Positions 1-8,730 of a stretch of 64,000 nt of DNA are shown piece by piece. The DNA comes from Desulfolithobacter dissulfuricans. Its GTDB lineage: Bacteria > Desulfobacterota > Desulfobulbia > Desulfobulbales > Desulfobulbaceae. The stretch is taken from contig NZ_AP024233.1 of the NCBI RefSeq assembly GCF_025998535.1, positions 496,001 through 560,000 of the forward strand, read 5' to 3'. The notes beneath the pieces were generated by a model. That model had not been told where the DNA came from. It ran no database searches and was given only the letters and a program-made list of their open reading frames with translations. A program made the position numbers and the translations under genes. Every line of letters starts with the position of its first letter. Positions within the stretch are counted from its first letter, which is position 1.

Positions 1-478
1 CAGTTCAACTTATCATTATCTTCTTGTTTGTTTGTTAGGGGAGGGATTGAGCGTATTGTGCAAGAAACATCATAATATTGGCTGGATAGGTGATGCTGTC
101 ATCAGGTGATAGTCTCTTTTTAACGGTCTCCATGCAAGACTGGCTTTTTTTTTGCGATACACCACTTCATATGGCGGGTGAGCCGGCAAACAAGAAAACC
201 TGCCAGGTAGATCCTCAGAACGAGGCCTCTGTCTGATGGTTAACAGGCAAAAAGAGCGTTTAAAAGATCCATTCGTTAAGGGAAATTTCGAGTAGCAGCT
301 TGGCTGTATCACGCGGAAAAGATCAGAAAATCAATAGGATGATATTTAGTCAGGTTGCTCTATGTTCTCGATATAGAGCACCTGCATTGTTCGTGACAGG
401 CTAGGTTGCGTGACTTGGAACGGCTTTTTCTGGATGGGAACTAGAGGCAGATCTAAAAGACAAAACATGGAGGTCAAG
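1..478. other. Leader region without a convincing gene
   Basis: I see no credible coding region here. Short open frames exist on both strands, but they lack a ribosome binding site and any recognisable protein pattern. The stretch is AT-rich and ends in the leader of the YeiH-family gene. It contains one clear hairpin at 351-384, listed separately. The region may hold the promoter of the downstream transporter, but I could not place -35/-10 or -24/-12 elements with confidence. Confidence 0.5.
351..384 (+). promoter_or_regulatory. Hairpin in the yeiH-like leader
   Basis: CAGG plus TGCTCTAT (351-363, with one bulged T) pairs with ATAGAGCA plus CCTG (373-384) across a nine-base loop. The twelve-pair stem lies about 95 bases upstream of the transporter start. 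No T run follows, so it is not a normal terminator. It could be an operator or a leader RNA structure; the function is unknown. Confidence 0.4.
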
Positions 479-1573
479 ATGTCAGAGCAAGCTTTGGTAG
501 AGAAACCACTTGGATCGGGAACTATTGAAGGGAAATCCCTTATTCGGGAAATCGCGGACAGTGCACCGGGCGCGATTTTAGTAATCGGTGTAGCTGTGGC
601 AGCATATTTTACAGCGCCTTTCCTCAGGCAGTACCCACTTTTCAAGACCTATCTTGAATTAAAGGATTTTATCCTGGCTATTCTGTTCGGCATTATGATC
701 AAAAATACCGTGGGAGTGCCGAAAATATTTGAACCTGGCCTGAGGTTTTCCACCATTCTGACCAAGACAGGTATCGTCATCATGGGGGCTAAATACTCCA
801 TGGCAGGATTGGTCAAGGTCGGTGGTCCGGCACTTCTCTATATTGCAATCTTTCTTTTTGGTACGGCAATCATCATGATGCAGATCGGAAAGAGGTTGAA
901 AATGCCGACACCCCTTGCTGCCTGCCTTGCTTCCGGTCTATCCGTCTGCGGTGTTTCAGCTACTATTGCTATTGCGCCTGCGGTAAAGGCCAAGAACCAG
1001 GACATGGCGTATTCCATTGCCGTCGTTCTCATGTTCGGTCTCCTGGCTCTGCTCGTCTTTCCTCCTATCGGCAAGCTGCTGCATCTTACCGATGCCCAGT
1101 ACGGAGCCTTCGCCGGTGTAGGTATCGTCAATTCCGCCCAGGTACTGGCTGCCGGTTTTGGTTACAGTGAAGGGGCTGGTCTTGTTGCGGGTATTTACAA
1201 TATAGGCAGGGTTCTCTTCCTGCCGTTCGTCGTCCTGATGCTCGCCATCATGGCTGCAAGCCGCGAGGCTGCCAGCGGCGGAGATGTTGTAAAAATCAAC
1301 AAGTACAAGCTGATCGTTGACAAGTTCCCCATTTTTGTTCTCGGTTTCCTTTTCATTGTTTGCCTTAATACCATGGGCCTGTTCACCAAGACGGAGATCC
1401 ATCAGGCTAAGGTTTTTATGAACTGGGCATTCCTGCTCGGATTTGCAAGCATCGGGCTGACCACCAGGCTTTCCGACCTGAAAGCTGCCGGATGGTCCGG
1501 TTTCCTCATGGGATTTATTGTCGCATCTGCCAAAGCGGCACTGGCACTGGCTGTGGTTATGATCTTGATGTAA
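479..1573 (+). CDS. YeiH/UPF0324-family putative sulfate exporter
   Basis: This 364-residue protein has about ten hydrophobic segments and matches the YeiH/UPF0324 family (often annotated 'putative sulfate exporter family transporter') in length and in its glycine- and alanine-rich core, including the GLSVCGVSATIAIAPA stretch near residues 145-160. Family members are inner-membrane proteins; substrates are poorly established, and sulfur oxyanions are only suspected. I chose ATG 479 because a GGAGG lies six bases upstream; an in-frame ATG at 410 has no such signal. A 28-residue membrane peptide gene follows 58 bases downstream, and a stress protein and a sensory operon lie beyond. In a sulfur-metabolising organism an exporter of a sulfur oxyanion is plausible, but that is inference. 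Confidence 0.8.
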   Translation: MSEQALVEKPLGSGTIEGKSLIREIADSAPGAILVIGVAVAAYFTAPFLRQYPLFKTYLELKDFILAILFGIMIKNTVGVPKIFEPGLRFSTILTKTGIVIMGAKYSMAGLVKVGGPALLYIAIFLFGTAIIMMQIGKRLKMPTPLAACLASGLSVCGVSATIAIAPAVKAKNQDMAYSIAVVLMFGLLALLVFPPIGKLLHLTDAQYGAFAGVGIVNSAQVLAAGFGYSEGAGLVAGIYNIGRVLFLPFVVLMLAIMAASREAASGGDVVKINKYKLIVDKFPIFVLGFLFIVCLNTMGLFTKTEIHQAKVFMNWAFLLGFASIGLTTRLSDLKAAGWSGFLMGFIVASAKAALALAVVMILM

Positions 1574-1631
1574 TCACAAGCCTTTTTTCATTTACGCATA
1601 TAAAAATCATCGAAACAAGGAGGTAGTACAG

Positions 1632-1718
1632 ATGGCATTGTCAAAATCAAGAAAACAGGATCTTGCTGTATGTGTTTTAGGGCTGGCCATGGTGATTCTC
1701 GCAGCCTTGCTCAAGTAA
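1632..1718 (+). CDS. 28-residue single-span membrane peptide
   Basis: A very short gene begins at ATG 1632 behind a strong AAGGAGG (spacing about 9) and ends with TAA at 1716-1718. The product starts MALSKSRKQD, a basic N-terminus, followed by a hydrophobic segment of about 16 residues and a final lysine. This is the layout of a single transmembrane helix with its N-terminus inside. It sits 58 bases after the YeiH-family gene with no terminator between them, so the two are probably co-transcribed. Small accessory peptides of similar size are known beside some membrane transporters; whether this one partners the exporter is inference. I recognise no named family. Confidence 0.65.
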   Translation: MALSKSRKQDLAVCVLGLAMVILAALLK

Positions 1719-2032
1719 ACCAGAGTTAAGTTGATGTTTCACCCATTTAGAACACTTTCCGGGAACCAGTCCCTGTACTCTTTTTTTCATCTTCTAAATG
1801 GGTGAAACACTCCTGGTTTTCGAATGCATCAAATCCGAAGAGGCACAGCGGCAGCGTACTGTCATCTTGTGGTATTGCAGACCACTCTATCTGGAAAATG
1901 GTGATGTTGTCCCTGGTAGACCGTTGAACCTTGGCAGGTAACGGTGACCAATCTCTAAATTTTTTTCTGGATTCTCTGGCAGGAAATCGATATCCAGTTC
2001 TGACAGAGTGTTGAGGCTAAGGAAGATAGATT
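1719..2032. other. Intergenic region with a long inverted repeat
   Basis: This 314-base gap holds the 18-bp perfect inverted repeat at 1735-1809 (separate entry). The remainder, 1810-2032, shows no gene or clear promoter. A GGAAG about ten bases before 2033 is the ribosome binding site of the universal stress protein. Confidence 0.5.
1735..1809. repeat. Palindromic element, perfect 18-bp arms
   Basis: TGTTTCACCCATTTAGAA (1735-1752) is the exact reverse complement of 1792-1809, with a 39-base spacer containing a run of seven T. Immediately inside the left arm the sequence continues CACTTT. The arm and its inner flank resemble the element at 53846-53924, where GTTTCGCCCATCTGC is also followed by AACACTTT. 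It could stop transcription after the small peptide gene or be a mobile palindromic repeat; the resemblance to the distant copy favours the second. Confidence 0.7.
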
Positions 2033-2485
2033 ATGTTTAAGCACATACTTCTTGCAACGGATGGTTCCGAATCAGTCAGAAAAGCGGAAGATTATGCCCT
2101 GTATTTATCCAGGGCCTGTGGGGCAGATTTAACGGTTTTACACGTTCTTGATGATAGCTTGTGTCATTACGGGCATGTTGACCAACTGGTTCCCAGCGAG
2201 ACCAAGGATGGTTTTGTCTCGTACGTTATCTCGGAACGTGAAGCAGCCGCCCGGGAGGTTATCCGGGAGTTTTCCAGAAAGGCTGCCTCTCAGGATGTAA
2301 AGTATAGCTTTAAGCTCAAGCAAGGGATACCGGCAAAAGAAATTGCGGTAGTGGCTGATAAAGAAAAAGTAGACCTGATTGTCATGGGGGGGCGACATCC
2401 TGCCAGGCGTCCGAGATTCAGAGTGGCAACCACTGCGGATAAAGTGGCCGCCCAAAGTAGGTGCAGCATCATGACTCTGATTTGA
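2033..2485 (+). CDS. Universal stress protein, UspA family
   Basis: The 150-residue product opens with FKHILLATDGSESVRKAEDYAL, the usual first beta strand and helix of UspA-fold proteins, and has the LIVMGGRHP stretch near residues 122-130 where nucleotide-binding family members carry GxxG-type loops. Here the second motif is altered (GGRHPARRPRF), so ATP binding is uncertain. It is a single-domain cytoplasmic protein of ordinary length. It lies between the YeiH-like transporter unit and the binding-protein/kinase operon with gaps of over 230 bases on each side, so it probably has its own promoter. Family members are induced by stress or growth arrest; the specific role here is unknown. Confidence 0.85.
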   Translation: MFKHILLATDGSESVRKAEDYALYLSRACGADLTVLHVLDDSLCHYGHVDQLVPSETKDGFVSYVISEREAAAREVIREFSRKAASQDVKYSFKLKQGIPAKEIAVVADKEKVDLIVMGGRHPARRPRFRVATTADKVAAQSRCSIMTLI

Positions 2486-2728
2486 AACCATATTCCAGAT
2501 TGTTAGTGCTCCTGCCGTGAACTAAAACGCACAGTGCCTCTTCCTGCTTTTCCGGGCCAGCAAATTAACCCTTGCGTCTTTAACAGAACCGCCATTAGTG
2601 TTTAATAAAATGCAGCCTTTTATACCGAGAGCCCCAGCGTAAACTCCCTGCATAGATTTTTTTAACGATGGGGTATCTGATACAGGTGCCGTCCCGCTTC
2701 AACATTTCTCTGAGAGGATATGTACCCC

Positions 2729-3658
2729 ATGCTCCGTCATTGCACCATTATTGTTCTGTTTACCCTTGTAATCCACACTGCCATCTTCTCCGATACTGAG
2801 GCCAGTACCACAGACACGGGACATGCGTTGCAGGTCATTCGCCTCGGAGTTATCACGCTTTATCATCCGCTGGTTATGTACAGGAATTACCAGCCATTTG
2901 TGGATTATCTCAGCAAAACTACTCCCTACAAATTTGAGCTGAAAATCAGCCAGGATTACGTAAGTATCATCAGGTTTCTGTGCGATGGCGTCGTTGATGT
3001 AGCCCTGCTTGGCGGCCAGACATATCTTGAAGCAAGTAAGGCTAACTGTGCCAGGCCTCTCCTGGCTACCCTGAGAGATGATAACGAACCGGTCTGCCAG
3101 GGGATTTTTATTGCCAGAGAGGATAACAATGCCATAAATGAAATCCAGGACATCAAGGGGAAACGTTTCGCTTTTGCGTCTGAACATTCCACTTCCGGAA
3201 ATCTTGCTCCCCTGTATCACCTCTATACCAAGGAAAATATACGCCTCGAAGATTTTTCTGAGTACAAAAACCTCAGGTACCATGACTCGGTGGCCAGGGA
3301 GGTGCTCAGAGGGGATTTTGACGCGGGCGTGGTCCTTGACTCCGTTGCCAGGAAATACCAGGGAATGGGAATAAAATTTATTGGTCAAACCGATCCATTG
3401 CCGGGCTTTCTGCTTGTTGTTCGGCCAGATCTGGATCCCGAGCTGATTCGATCCCTGGAAGATTCGCTTCTTGGTCTTGATTACGATAATCCTGAAGATA
3501 GAGCCATAATGAATCAGTGGGATGTCAATATACGATACGGTTTTTCCAGAGTTACTGATTCTGACTATGATCCGATCAGGAAAATGGTCTCGTATATGTT
3601 AAAAAAAGGAGTACAGCTGGGAGTGAAACATGAGATTTTTCCTGGGCGTTCAAGGTAA
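2729..3658 (+). CDS. PhnD-like periplasmic binding protein
   Basis: The 309-residue product has an N-terminal hydrophobic export signal followed by a PhnD/phosphate-phosphonate type binding fold: LGVITLYHPLVMYRNYQPFVDYL near the mature N-terminus, DVALLGGQTYLEA, and a hinge with the KGKRFAFASEHSTSGNLAP motif where this family binds its ligand with Ser/Thr hydroxyls. ATG 2729 is preferred over ATG 2720 because AGAGGA at 2713-2718 gives ten-base spacing. There is no permease or ATPase beside it. Instead its end overlaps the histidine kinase gene by 29 bases, so it probably acts as an extracytoplasmic ligand receptor for that kinase. The ligand is unknown; phosphonate, phosphite and other oxyanions are possible. 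Confidence 0.8.
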   Translation: MLRHCTIIVLFTLVIHTAIFSDTEASTTDTGHALQVIRLGVITLYHPLVMYRNYQPFVDYLSKTTPYKFELKISQDYVSIIRFLCDGVVDVALLGGQTYLEASKANCARPLLATLRDDNEPVCQGIFIAREDNNAINEIQDIKGKRFAFASEHSTSGNLAPLYHLYTKENIRLEDFSEYKNLRYHDSVAREVLRGDFDAGVVLDSVARKYQGMGIKFIGQTDPLPGFLLVVRPDLDPELIRSLEDSLLGLDYDNPEDRAIMNQWDVNIRYGFSRVTDSDYDPIRKMVSYMLKKGVQLGVKHEIFPGRSR

Positions 3659-5111
3659 GTTTGTTCTCATAGCTTCGCTCTGTATCTTTATCTTCGCAGG
3701 ATTCGGTGGATATCTGATTATTAAGCGGGAGGAGAAGCTCTATACCGAGGACACGATTCACCAGGCCAAGATTATTGCAGAGATTTCAGGAGTAATTTTC
3801 ACCAATGCCCTGGTTTATAAGGAACTGGGCCTTGTGGAAAATGTGGGGCTGACAGATTATCTCGATTATTATGTGTCGGATATGATGCATAAGGACAAAC
3901 GTATAATTTATCTGGTTGTCCTCGACCCCGACGGTAAGGTGCTTTCGCACAGTAATATCAGGGAATATGGGAAAAAATATACCGACCCGGTGACGCAGAA
4001 GGCTCTGCGGGCAGAGAATCTGACAGTTCAGAGGTTAAAGACTGTAGACGGTATCGACATGGTCGATGTTGCGACTCCCTTGAAAATAAGTACCAAGAGT
4101 TGGGGAGTATGCCGGATAGGTTTTTCCCTGGAAGAGGTGAACAAAGGGGTCAACGCTCTGAGAAACGAGATAATTTCCATGGTTTCCCTGATGCTCATCG
4201 GATCACTGGTTGTTATTGGCTTCTCCGGCAAGGCGTTTGCGACACCTCTTGTAAATCTGGCCAAAACCATGGACCGGATCACCGAAAAGGGAAACCTGGA
4301 TATCCAGTATCCCGAACCAAGTCGGCGCTATGACGAAATCGGCAGGCTGCAGGCAAGTTTTTCCTGGATGATCAGCAGGCTGCGTGAGGCAAACCGGGAA
4401 AAGATGAAAACCATGGATCTCATGTGTCAGACAGAAAAAATGGCCACAGTGGGAAATCTGGCCGCAGGGGTTGCCCACGAGATAAATAATCCCCTTGGCG
4501 GGGTGATTCTCTGTTTCAAGAATTTTACAGAAACCGATATGGACGAGAAGTCGAGAAAGATGCACATTGAGGTGATCAACTCAGGACTTCTCAAAATACA
4601 GAATACTGTCCAGGGACTTCTTGATTTTGCCAGAAAGACACCCATTGCCATCGCCCCCTCATCCATCAGTTCGATTCTTGACGAAAGTCTCAGGCTGGTG
4701 GACAGCCTCCTGGCCAAAAAGGGCATCACTGTTGTCAAGGAACTTTGCGCCGACATGCCGTTGGTTCCAGTGGATTCGGATAAGATCGAGCAGGTATTTC
4801 TCAATATCATAATTAACGCGGTCCATGCCATGGGCGAAGAGGGGACTCTTTTTTTTGCCTCGAGAAGAGAAGGTGGCATGTGCCTTGTCTCGATAACCGA
4901 CACAGGGCCCGGGATAGACCCTGAGGTTCTGCCGAGAATCTTTGATCCCTTTTTCACCACAAAGGAACCCGGGAAGGGGACAGGTCTTGGTCTTGCCGTC
5001 TGCAAATCCATTATCGAGCAGCATGGAGGACGTATCGAGGTAGTATCAGAAAAAGGGAATGGAGCGAGATTTATCATTAGCCTTCCCATCAGGGAGACTG
5101 AAAAGACATGA
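3630..5111 (+). CDS. Membrane sensor histidine kinase
   Basis: The 493-residue protein has a first membrane span near residues 8-28, an extracytoplasmic sensor of about 150 residues, a second span near 184-205, a HAMP linker (about 206-260), a HisKA domain with the phospho-acceptor His283 in GVAHEINNPLGG, and an HATPase domain with an N box (NIIINAVHAM), DTGPGID and the F/G2 boxes FDPFFTTKEPGKGTGLGL. It is complete. Its start overlaps the binding-protein gene and its stop overlaps the regulator start as ATGA, so the three proteins are translationally coupled. The probable partner is the NtrC-type regulator that follows. Confidence 0.92.
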   Translation: MRFFLGVQGKFVLIASLCIFIFAGFGGYLIIKREEKLYTEDTIHQAKIIAEISGVIFTNALVYKELGLVENVGLTDYLDYYVSDMMHKDKRIIYLVVLDPDGKVLSHSNIREYGKKYTDPVTQKALRAENLTVQRLKTVDGIDMVDVATPLKISTKSWGVCRIGFSLEEVNKGVNALRNEIISMVSLMLIGSLVVIGFSGKAFATPLVNLAKTMDRITEKGNLDIQYPEPSRRYDEIGRLQASFSWMISRLREANREKMKTMDLMCQTEKMATVGNLAAGVAHEINNPLGGVILCFKNFTETDMDEKSRKMHIEVINSGLLKIQNTVQGLLDFARKTPIAIAPSSISSILDESLRLVDSLLAKKGITVVKELCADMPLVPVDSDKIEQVFLNIIINAVHAMGEEGTLFFASRREGGMCLVSITDTGPGIDPEVLPRIFDPFFTTKEPGKGTGLGLAVCKSIIEQHGGRIEVVSEKGNGARFIISLPIRETEKT

Positions 5112-6466
5112 AACGCAGAGTTCTGCTGATAGAAGATGAACTTTCGATGCGGCTTGGGGTAAGCCACGCTCTTACCGCCGCCGGCTATGAGGTAACTGCA
5201 TGTGAGGACGGCAATGAGGGACTCGAGGCATTAAATGAGCATGGCTATGATCTGATCTTAACAGATCTCAGGCTGCCAGGGCTGAGCGGCATGGAGATCC
5301 TGACCGAAGCCAGGGAAATATGTCCAGAGACAGGCGTTATTATCATTACTGCCTTCCCGGAGATACACACCGCCGTGTCGGCCATAAAGAAAGGCGCTTT
5401 TGACTATCTGAGCAAGCCCTTCACCAATGAGGCCCTGCTCATTGTCATTGAAAGATATTTCAGCTACCGGGAACTCCAGCTCGAAAATGACCGGCTCAAA
5501 GAGACTATCAAGGAAAAGAGTCAGTCCGATCATTTTATTGGTGAGAGCTCGGCAATGAAGGCGGTTTTTGATCGGTTGGCCACCGTCGCCCCAACCGACG
5601 TTCCTGTCCGGATCCAGGGAGAGAGCGGTACCGGTAAGGAACTTGTGGCAAGTGCCCTTCATAACTTGAGCCAGAGAAAGGACAAGCCATACCTGAAGAT
5701 AAACTGTGCCGCCATCCCGGAAGATCTGCTTGAATCAGAGCTGTTTGGCCATGAAAAAGGCGCTTTTACCGGTGCTGTTCAGGAAAAGAAAGGCAAGTTT
5801 GAAGTTGCCGATGGTGGAACTATTTTCTTTGATGAAATAGGTGACATGCCTCTCGGCCTGCAGGCAAAACTTCTCAGGGTGCTTGAGGATCAGGAAATTA
5901 CCAGGCTTGGTAGCCATAAAAGTACCAAGGTGAATGTGCGAACAATTTTTGCCACAGCCAAGGATTTGAAAAAGGCTATCAAGGAACGGACATTCAGGGA
6001 GGATCTGTTTTACAGGATCAATGTCGTTCCCATCCATCTGCCGCCGTTGCGGGAAAGGGGCGAGGATATAACCGCTCTTGCCGAGCATTTCCTCAAGATC
6101 TACTCGGCCAAGTACGGTAAAGAGGGCCTGGATATCTCGCCGGATGCATATAAAAGTCTTCTTGCCTATGATTATCCGGGTAATGTGAGGGAGCTGAAAA
6201 ACGCAATAGAACGTGCTGTTCTTCTCTCTACCGGCAGCCATATCCATGTTACCCACCTGCCCTCGGAATTCAGAAGAATAGCCGAGGATCTTCCCTGTAT
6301 AACAGAAGATATGCCTTTGGATGAAGGTGTCAAATGCTATGAAAGACAGAGGATTCTCAAGGCCCTTGAAGAAACCAAAGGGAAGAAGATTGAAGCTGCA
6401 GCCAAACTTGGTATCAGCAGAAAGGTCCTCTGGAAGAAGCTCAAGGACCTGGACATAGAGTGTTAA
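5108..6466 (+). CDS. Sigma-54-dependent response regulator, NtrC type
   Basis: This 452-residue regulator has a receiver domain (acidic E9/D10, phospho-acceptor Asp53 in LTDLRLPG, Lys103), a sigma-54 AAA+ domain with Walker A GESGTGKE (171-178), the sigma-54 contact loop GAFTGA (218-223) and Walker B IFFDEIGD, and a Fis-type helix-turn-helix at the C-terminus (KKIEAAAKLGISRKVLWKKL). All elements needed to activate RNA polymerase with sigma-54 are present. It overlaps the kinase gene by four bases. Targets should carry GG-N10-GC promoters; I found no convincing one nearby. Confidence 0.95.
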   Translation: MKRRVLLIEDELSMRLGVSHALTAAGYEVTACEDGNEGLEALNEHGYDLILTDLRLPGLSGMEILTEAREICPETGVIIITAFPEIHTAVSAIKKGAFDYLSKPFTNEALLIVIERYFSYRELQLENDRLKETIKEKSQSDHFIGESSAMKAVFDRLATVAPTDVPVRIQGESGTGKELVASALHNLSQRKDKPYLKINCAAIPEDLLESELFGHEKGAFTGAVQEKKGKFEVADGGTIFFDEIGDMPLGLQAKLLRVLEDQEITRLGSHKSTKVNVRTIFATAKDLKKAIKERTFREDLFYRINVVPIHLPPLRERGEDITALAEHFLKIYSAKYGKEGLDISPDAYKSLLAYDYPGNVRELKNAIERAVLLSTGSHIHVTHLPSEFRRIAEDLPCITEDMPLDEGVKCYERQRILKALEETKGKKIEAAAKLGISRKVLWKKLKDLDIEC

Positions 6467-6493
6467 GGGGCTTGATCAGCCCCCTGGCTTTTT
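6467..6493 (+). terminator. Terminator after the NtrC-type regulator
   Basis: GGGGCT (6467-6472) pairs with AGCCCC (6478-6483) over a five-base loop, followed by CTGGC and five T. It begins directly after the stop codon and closes the three-gene sensory operon. Confidence 0.65.
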
Positions 6494-6651
6494 ACAGGAT
6501 GAAAAGGTTATGTTCCGTCATCCCGTCCCGGTTTGGGTTTCGGGCGCAGTCTTGTTAGACAGCTGATCCTGTTTCCGACCGCTCTTTCACCAGATCAGAA
6601 AATCAGACACGATATTGCAAAGAGGAGAACAGTTCTCCCTTGTTTTTTAAA

Positions 6652-6680
6652 ACCGCTGAAGTTTTCTGTGAGTCAGCGGT
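6652..6680 (-). terminator. Possible terminator of the chemoreceptor gene
   Basis: ACCGCTGA (6652-6659) and TCAGCGGT (6673-6680) form a perfect eight-pair stem. On the minus strand it is followed by a short T run (TTTT). It lies 60 bases beyond the chemoreceptor stop codon. Confidence 0.4.
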
Positions 6681-6740
6681 GCTTCTCTACATTTTTTTTC
6701 TTCTCTTTCAGGCTGTTGTACTTCTTGCCGAACAAAAAGC

Positions 6741-8456
6741 TCAAACCTTGAAGCGGGCCATCATTTTCTGTAGCTGCTCGGCCAGGCCGGTAAGCTTGGC
6801 AGCGGACTCCTTCATCCGGGCCGAGCCCTGGGAAGTGGCAACAGATGCCTGGCTCACCTCGTTGATATCCTGGGCCACCTCGTCGGAGACCGCCGAGACC
6901 TGGGCCACGTTTTCCGTGACCTCCTGGATACCTACGGATGCCTGACTGATGTTCTCGGCAATTTCATTGGTGGTCACCGACTGTTCTTCCACGGCGGTGA
7001 CAATGGTGGCTACGATTTCGTCCACTTCGTTGATCACCGAGGTGATCTGCTGAATCTGGCTGACCGTGGCGTCGGTGGAGTTCTGGATGGAATCGATCCG
7101 GTCCTTGATCTCACCGGTGGCCTCGGCGGTCTGTTTGGCCAGTTCCTTGATTTCGTTGGCGACCACGGCAAATCCCTTGCCGGCTTCACCGGCCCGGGCA
7201 GCTTCGATGGTGGCGTTGAGGGCCAGGAGGTTGGTCTGTTCGGAAATCTCGGTGATGGTCTCAGTGACCTTGCCGATTTCCATGGCCGCCCGACCAAGCT
7301 CGTCGACCTTCTCCGAGGCCGAGCCTGCCTCGTCAACGGCACTCTTGGTGATCAGCTTGGCCTTTTCTGTGGAATTGACAATGCCGTTGATGTTCGAGGA
7401 CATCTCGTCGGTGGCGGTGGCGACCAGCGAGATGTTGGTGGAGGCCTCTTCGGTGGCGGCCGCGACGGTGGACATATTGGCGCTCATCTCTTCGGCGGAC
7501 GAGGCCACGGCTCGGGTCTTTTCCGCGGTTTTCTCGGCCCCGGAGACAAATTCGTCCGCCAGGGAACCGAGCTCACTGGAGGAGTCGAGCAGGGTGGCGC
7601 CAGTGCCGGAGATTTCCCGGACCACGGTTCTGAGCTGGAGGACCATTTTGTTGAGGTTCTCGACCATGGAACCGATTTCATCCTTGCTTCTGGCTGATAT
7701 GGTGGCTGTCATGTCTCCGTCGGCAACCTTGCGGACAAAGTCCGTGGCCTCGGAAAGGGGTTTGATGATGGAGGCTTTGAGTACCAGCCAGACGATGATG
7801 GTGATCATTGATAAAATAATGACAGTGCTGATAAAAACCGTCCACTTGGCGCGGGTCACGGCCCTGTTGGCCGCATCCAGGGAACTGATGATCTCAAAGG
7901 CGCCATGGATATCTCCGACCTTCCAACCTTCCTTGGCCATGCCGGTGGCATCCATCTCGCCTTTGGGCTCACCATGACAGTACAGGCATTCCTTAGTGAG
8001 CCGGACCGGCTTGAAATAACGGACCTGGTTGTCCTCGATGATGATTTTCTTTTCCAGGTTATTGCTCTTGATCTCCTGCAGAACCTTGCGCTCAAGATCT
8101 GTGGGACTGTTTGCTGGATTTCTTGGTTCCATGGTCGGGACCCGGAAGGTGTAGCCGGCTTCCTCGGCCTTGTCTCCAGCCACCTGCATGGCGGTGATGA
8201 TCGGCACCGCCTCCACCACCAGCGACGGGTCCAGCTGGTCGAGCGGGGTGATGATCCCGAGCTGCAGCTTGTTGGCCATTCGGTCCCGGGTGGCCTCTGC
8301 CATCAGCACGATGCCGGCACTCTTGGAGATGATGGCCTCGACCGCTCCCTGCCTGATGTCATCGATGCGCTGCCAGGTCAGGACAAGGGAAATGATCAGG
8401 GGGCCGAACAGGGCGATGCCAAGGATTTTCCATTGAATATTCAGGTTGCGAAACAT
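6741..8456 (-). CDS. Methyl-accepting chemotaxis protein with CxxCH sensor domain
   Basis: The 571-residue receptor has an N-terminal membrane span (about residues 10-28), a periplasmic DUF3365/Tll0287-like sensor with a c-type haem motif C157-LY-C160-H161, a second span (about 205-228), a HAMP domain and a long signalling coiled coil whose tip reads [26 protein letters not shown]. Start 8456 is chosen because GGAG lies just upstream on the minus strand; a start 18 codons earlier lacks one. DUF3365 domains with CxxCH are thought to bind haem and sense redox state or gas ligands; that function here is inference. The gene is divergent from the aminotransferase and no other chemotaxis gene is adjacent. 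Confidence 0.92.
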   Translation of the reverse strand: MFRNLNIQWKILGIALFGPLIISLVLTWQRIDDIRQGAVEAIISKSAGIVLMAEATRDRMANKLQLGIITPLDQLDPSLVVEAVPIITAMQVAGDKAEEAGYTFRVPTMEPRNPANSPTDLERKVLQEIKSNNLEKKIIIEDNQVRYFKPVRLTKECLYCHGEPKGEMDATGMAKEGWKVGDIHGAFEIISSLDAANRAVTRAKWTVFISTVIILSMITIIVWLVLKASIIKPLSEATDFVRKVADGDMTATISARSKDEIGSMVENLNKMVLQLRTVVREISGTGATLLDSSSELGSLADEFVSGAEKTAEKTRAVASSAEEMSANMSTVAAATEEASTNISLVATATDEMSSNINGIVNSTEKAKLITKSAVDEAGSASEKVDELGRAAMEIGKVTETITEISEQTNLLALNATIEAARAGEAGKGFAVVANEIKELAKQTAEATGEIKDRIDSIQNSTDATVSQIQQITSVINEVDEIVATIVTAVEEQSVTTNEIAENISQASVGIQEVTENVAQVSAVSDEVAQDINEVSQASVATSQGSARMKESAAKLTGLAEQLQKMMARFKV

Positions 8457-8730
8457 TGCGATTTCTCCGTGAATTGTACTGTTGCCTTGTTTTGAGCTGG
8501 CTTGTGCCACCGGTATCGGTTTAACACTAGGTAGAGTTTACCAGTCGGACAGGTAGTTGTACAGGCGGGCAGGGTGAATTTTTTTTTCAGGCCGTGTCCG
8601 GGTGGCATTTTTGTCTTCCCGGCCCTGCCGAATGTGCGTTTTAGGTTGAATAATTGAGCTGAAAGCGCTACAGCATCTGAACTGCGGTTTTGTAATGCAA
8701 TCTCTACATTTAACTGGAAGGAAGAAGATA

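Noticed and set aside
300-330. Possible sigma-54 promoter before the YeiH gene
   Set aside because: TTGGC and GC elements occur, but the GG to GC spacing is nine bases, not ten.
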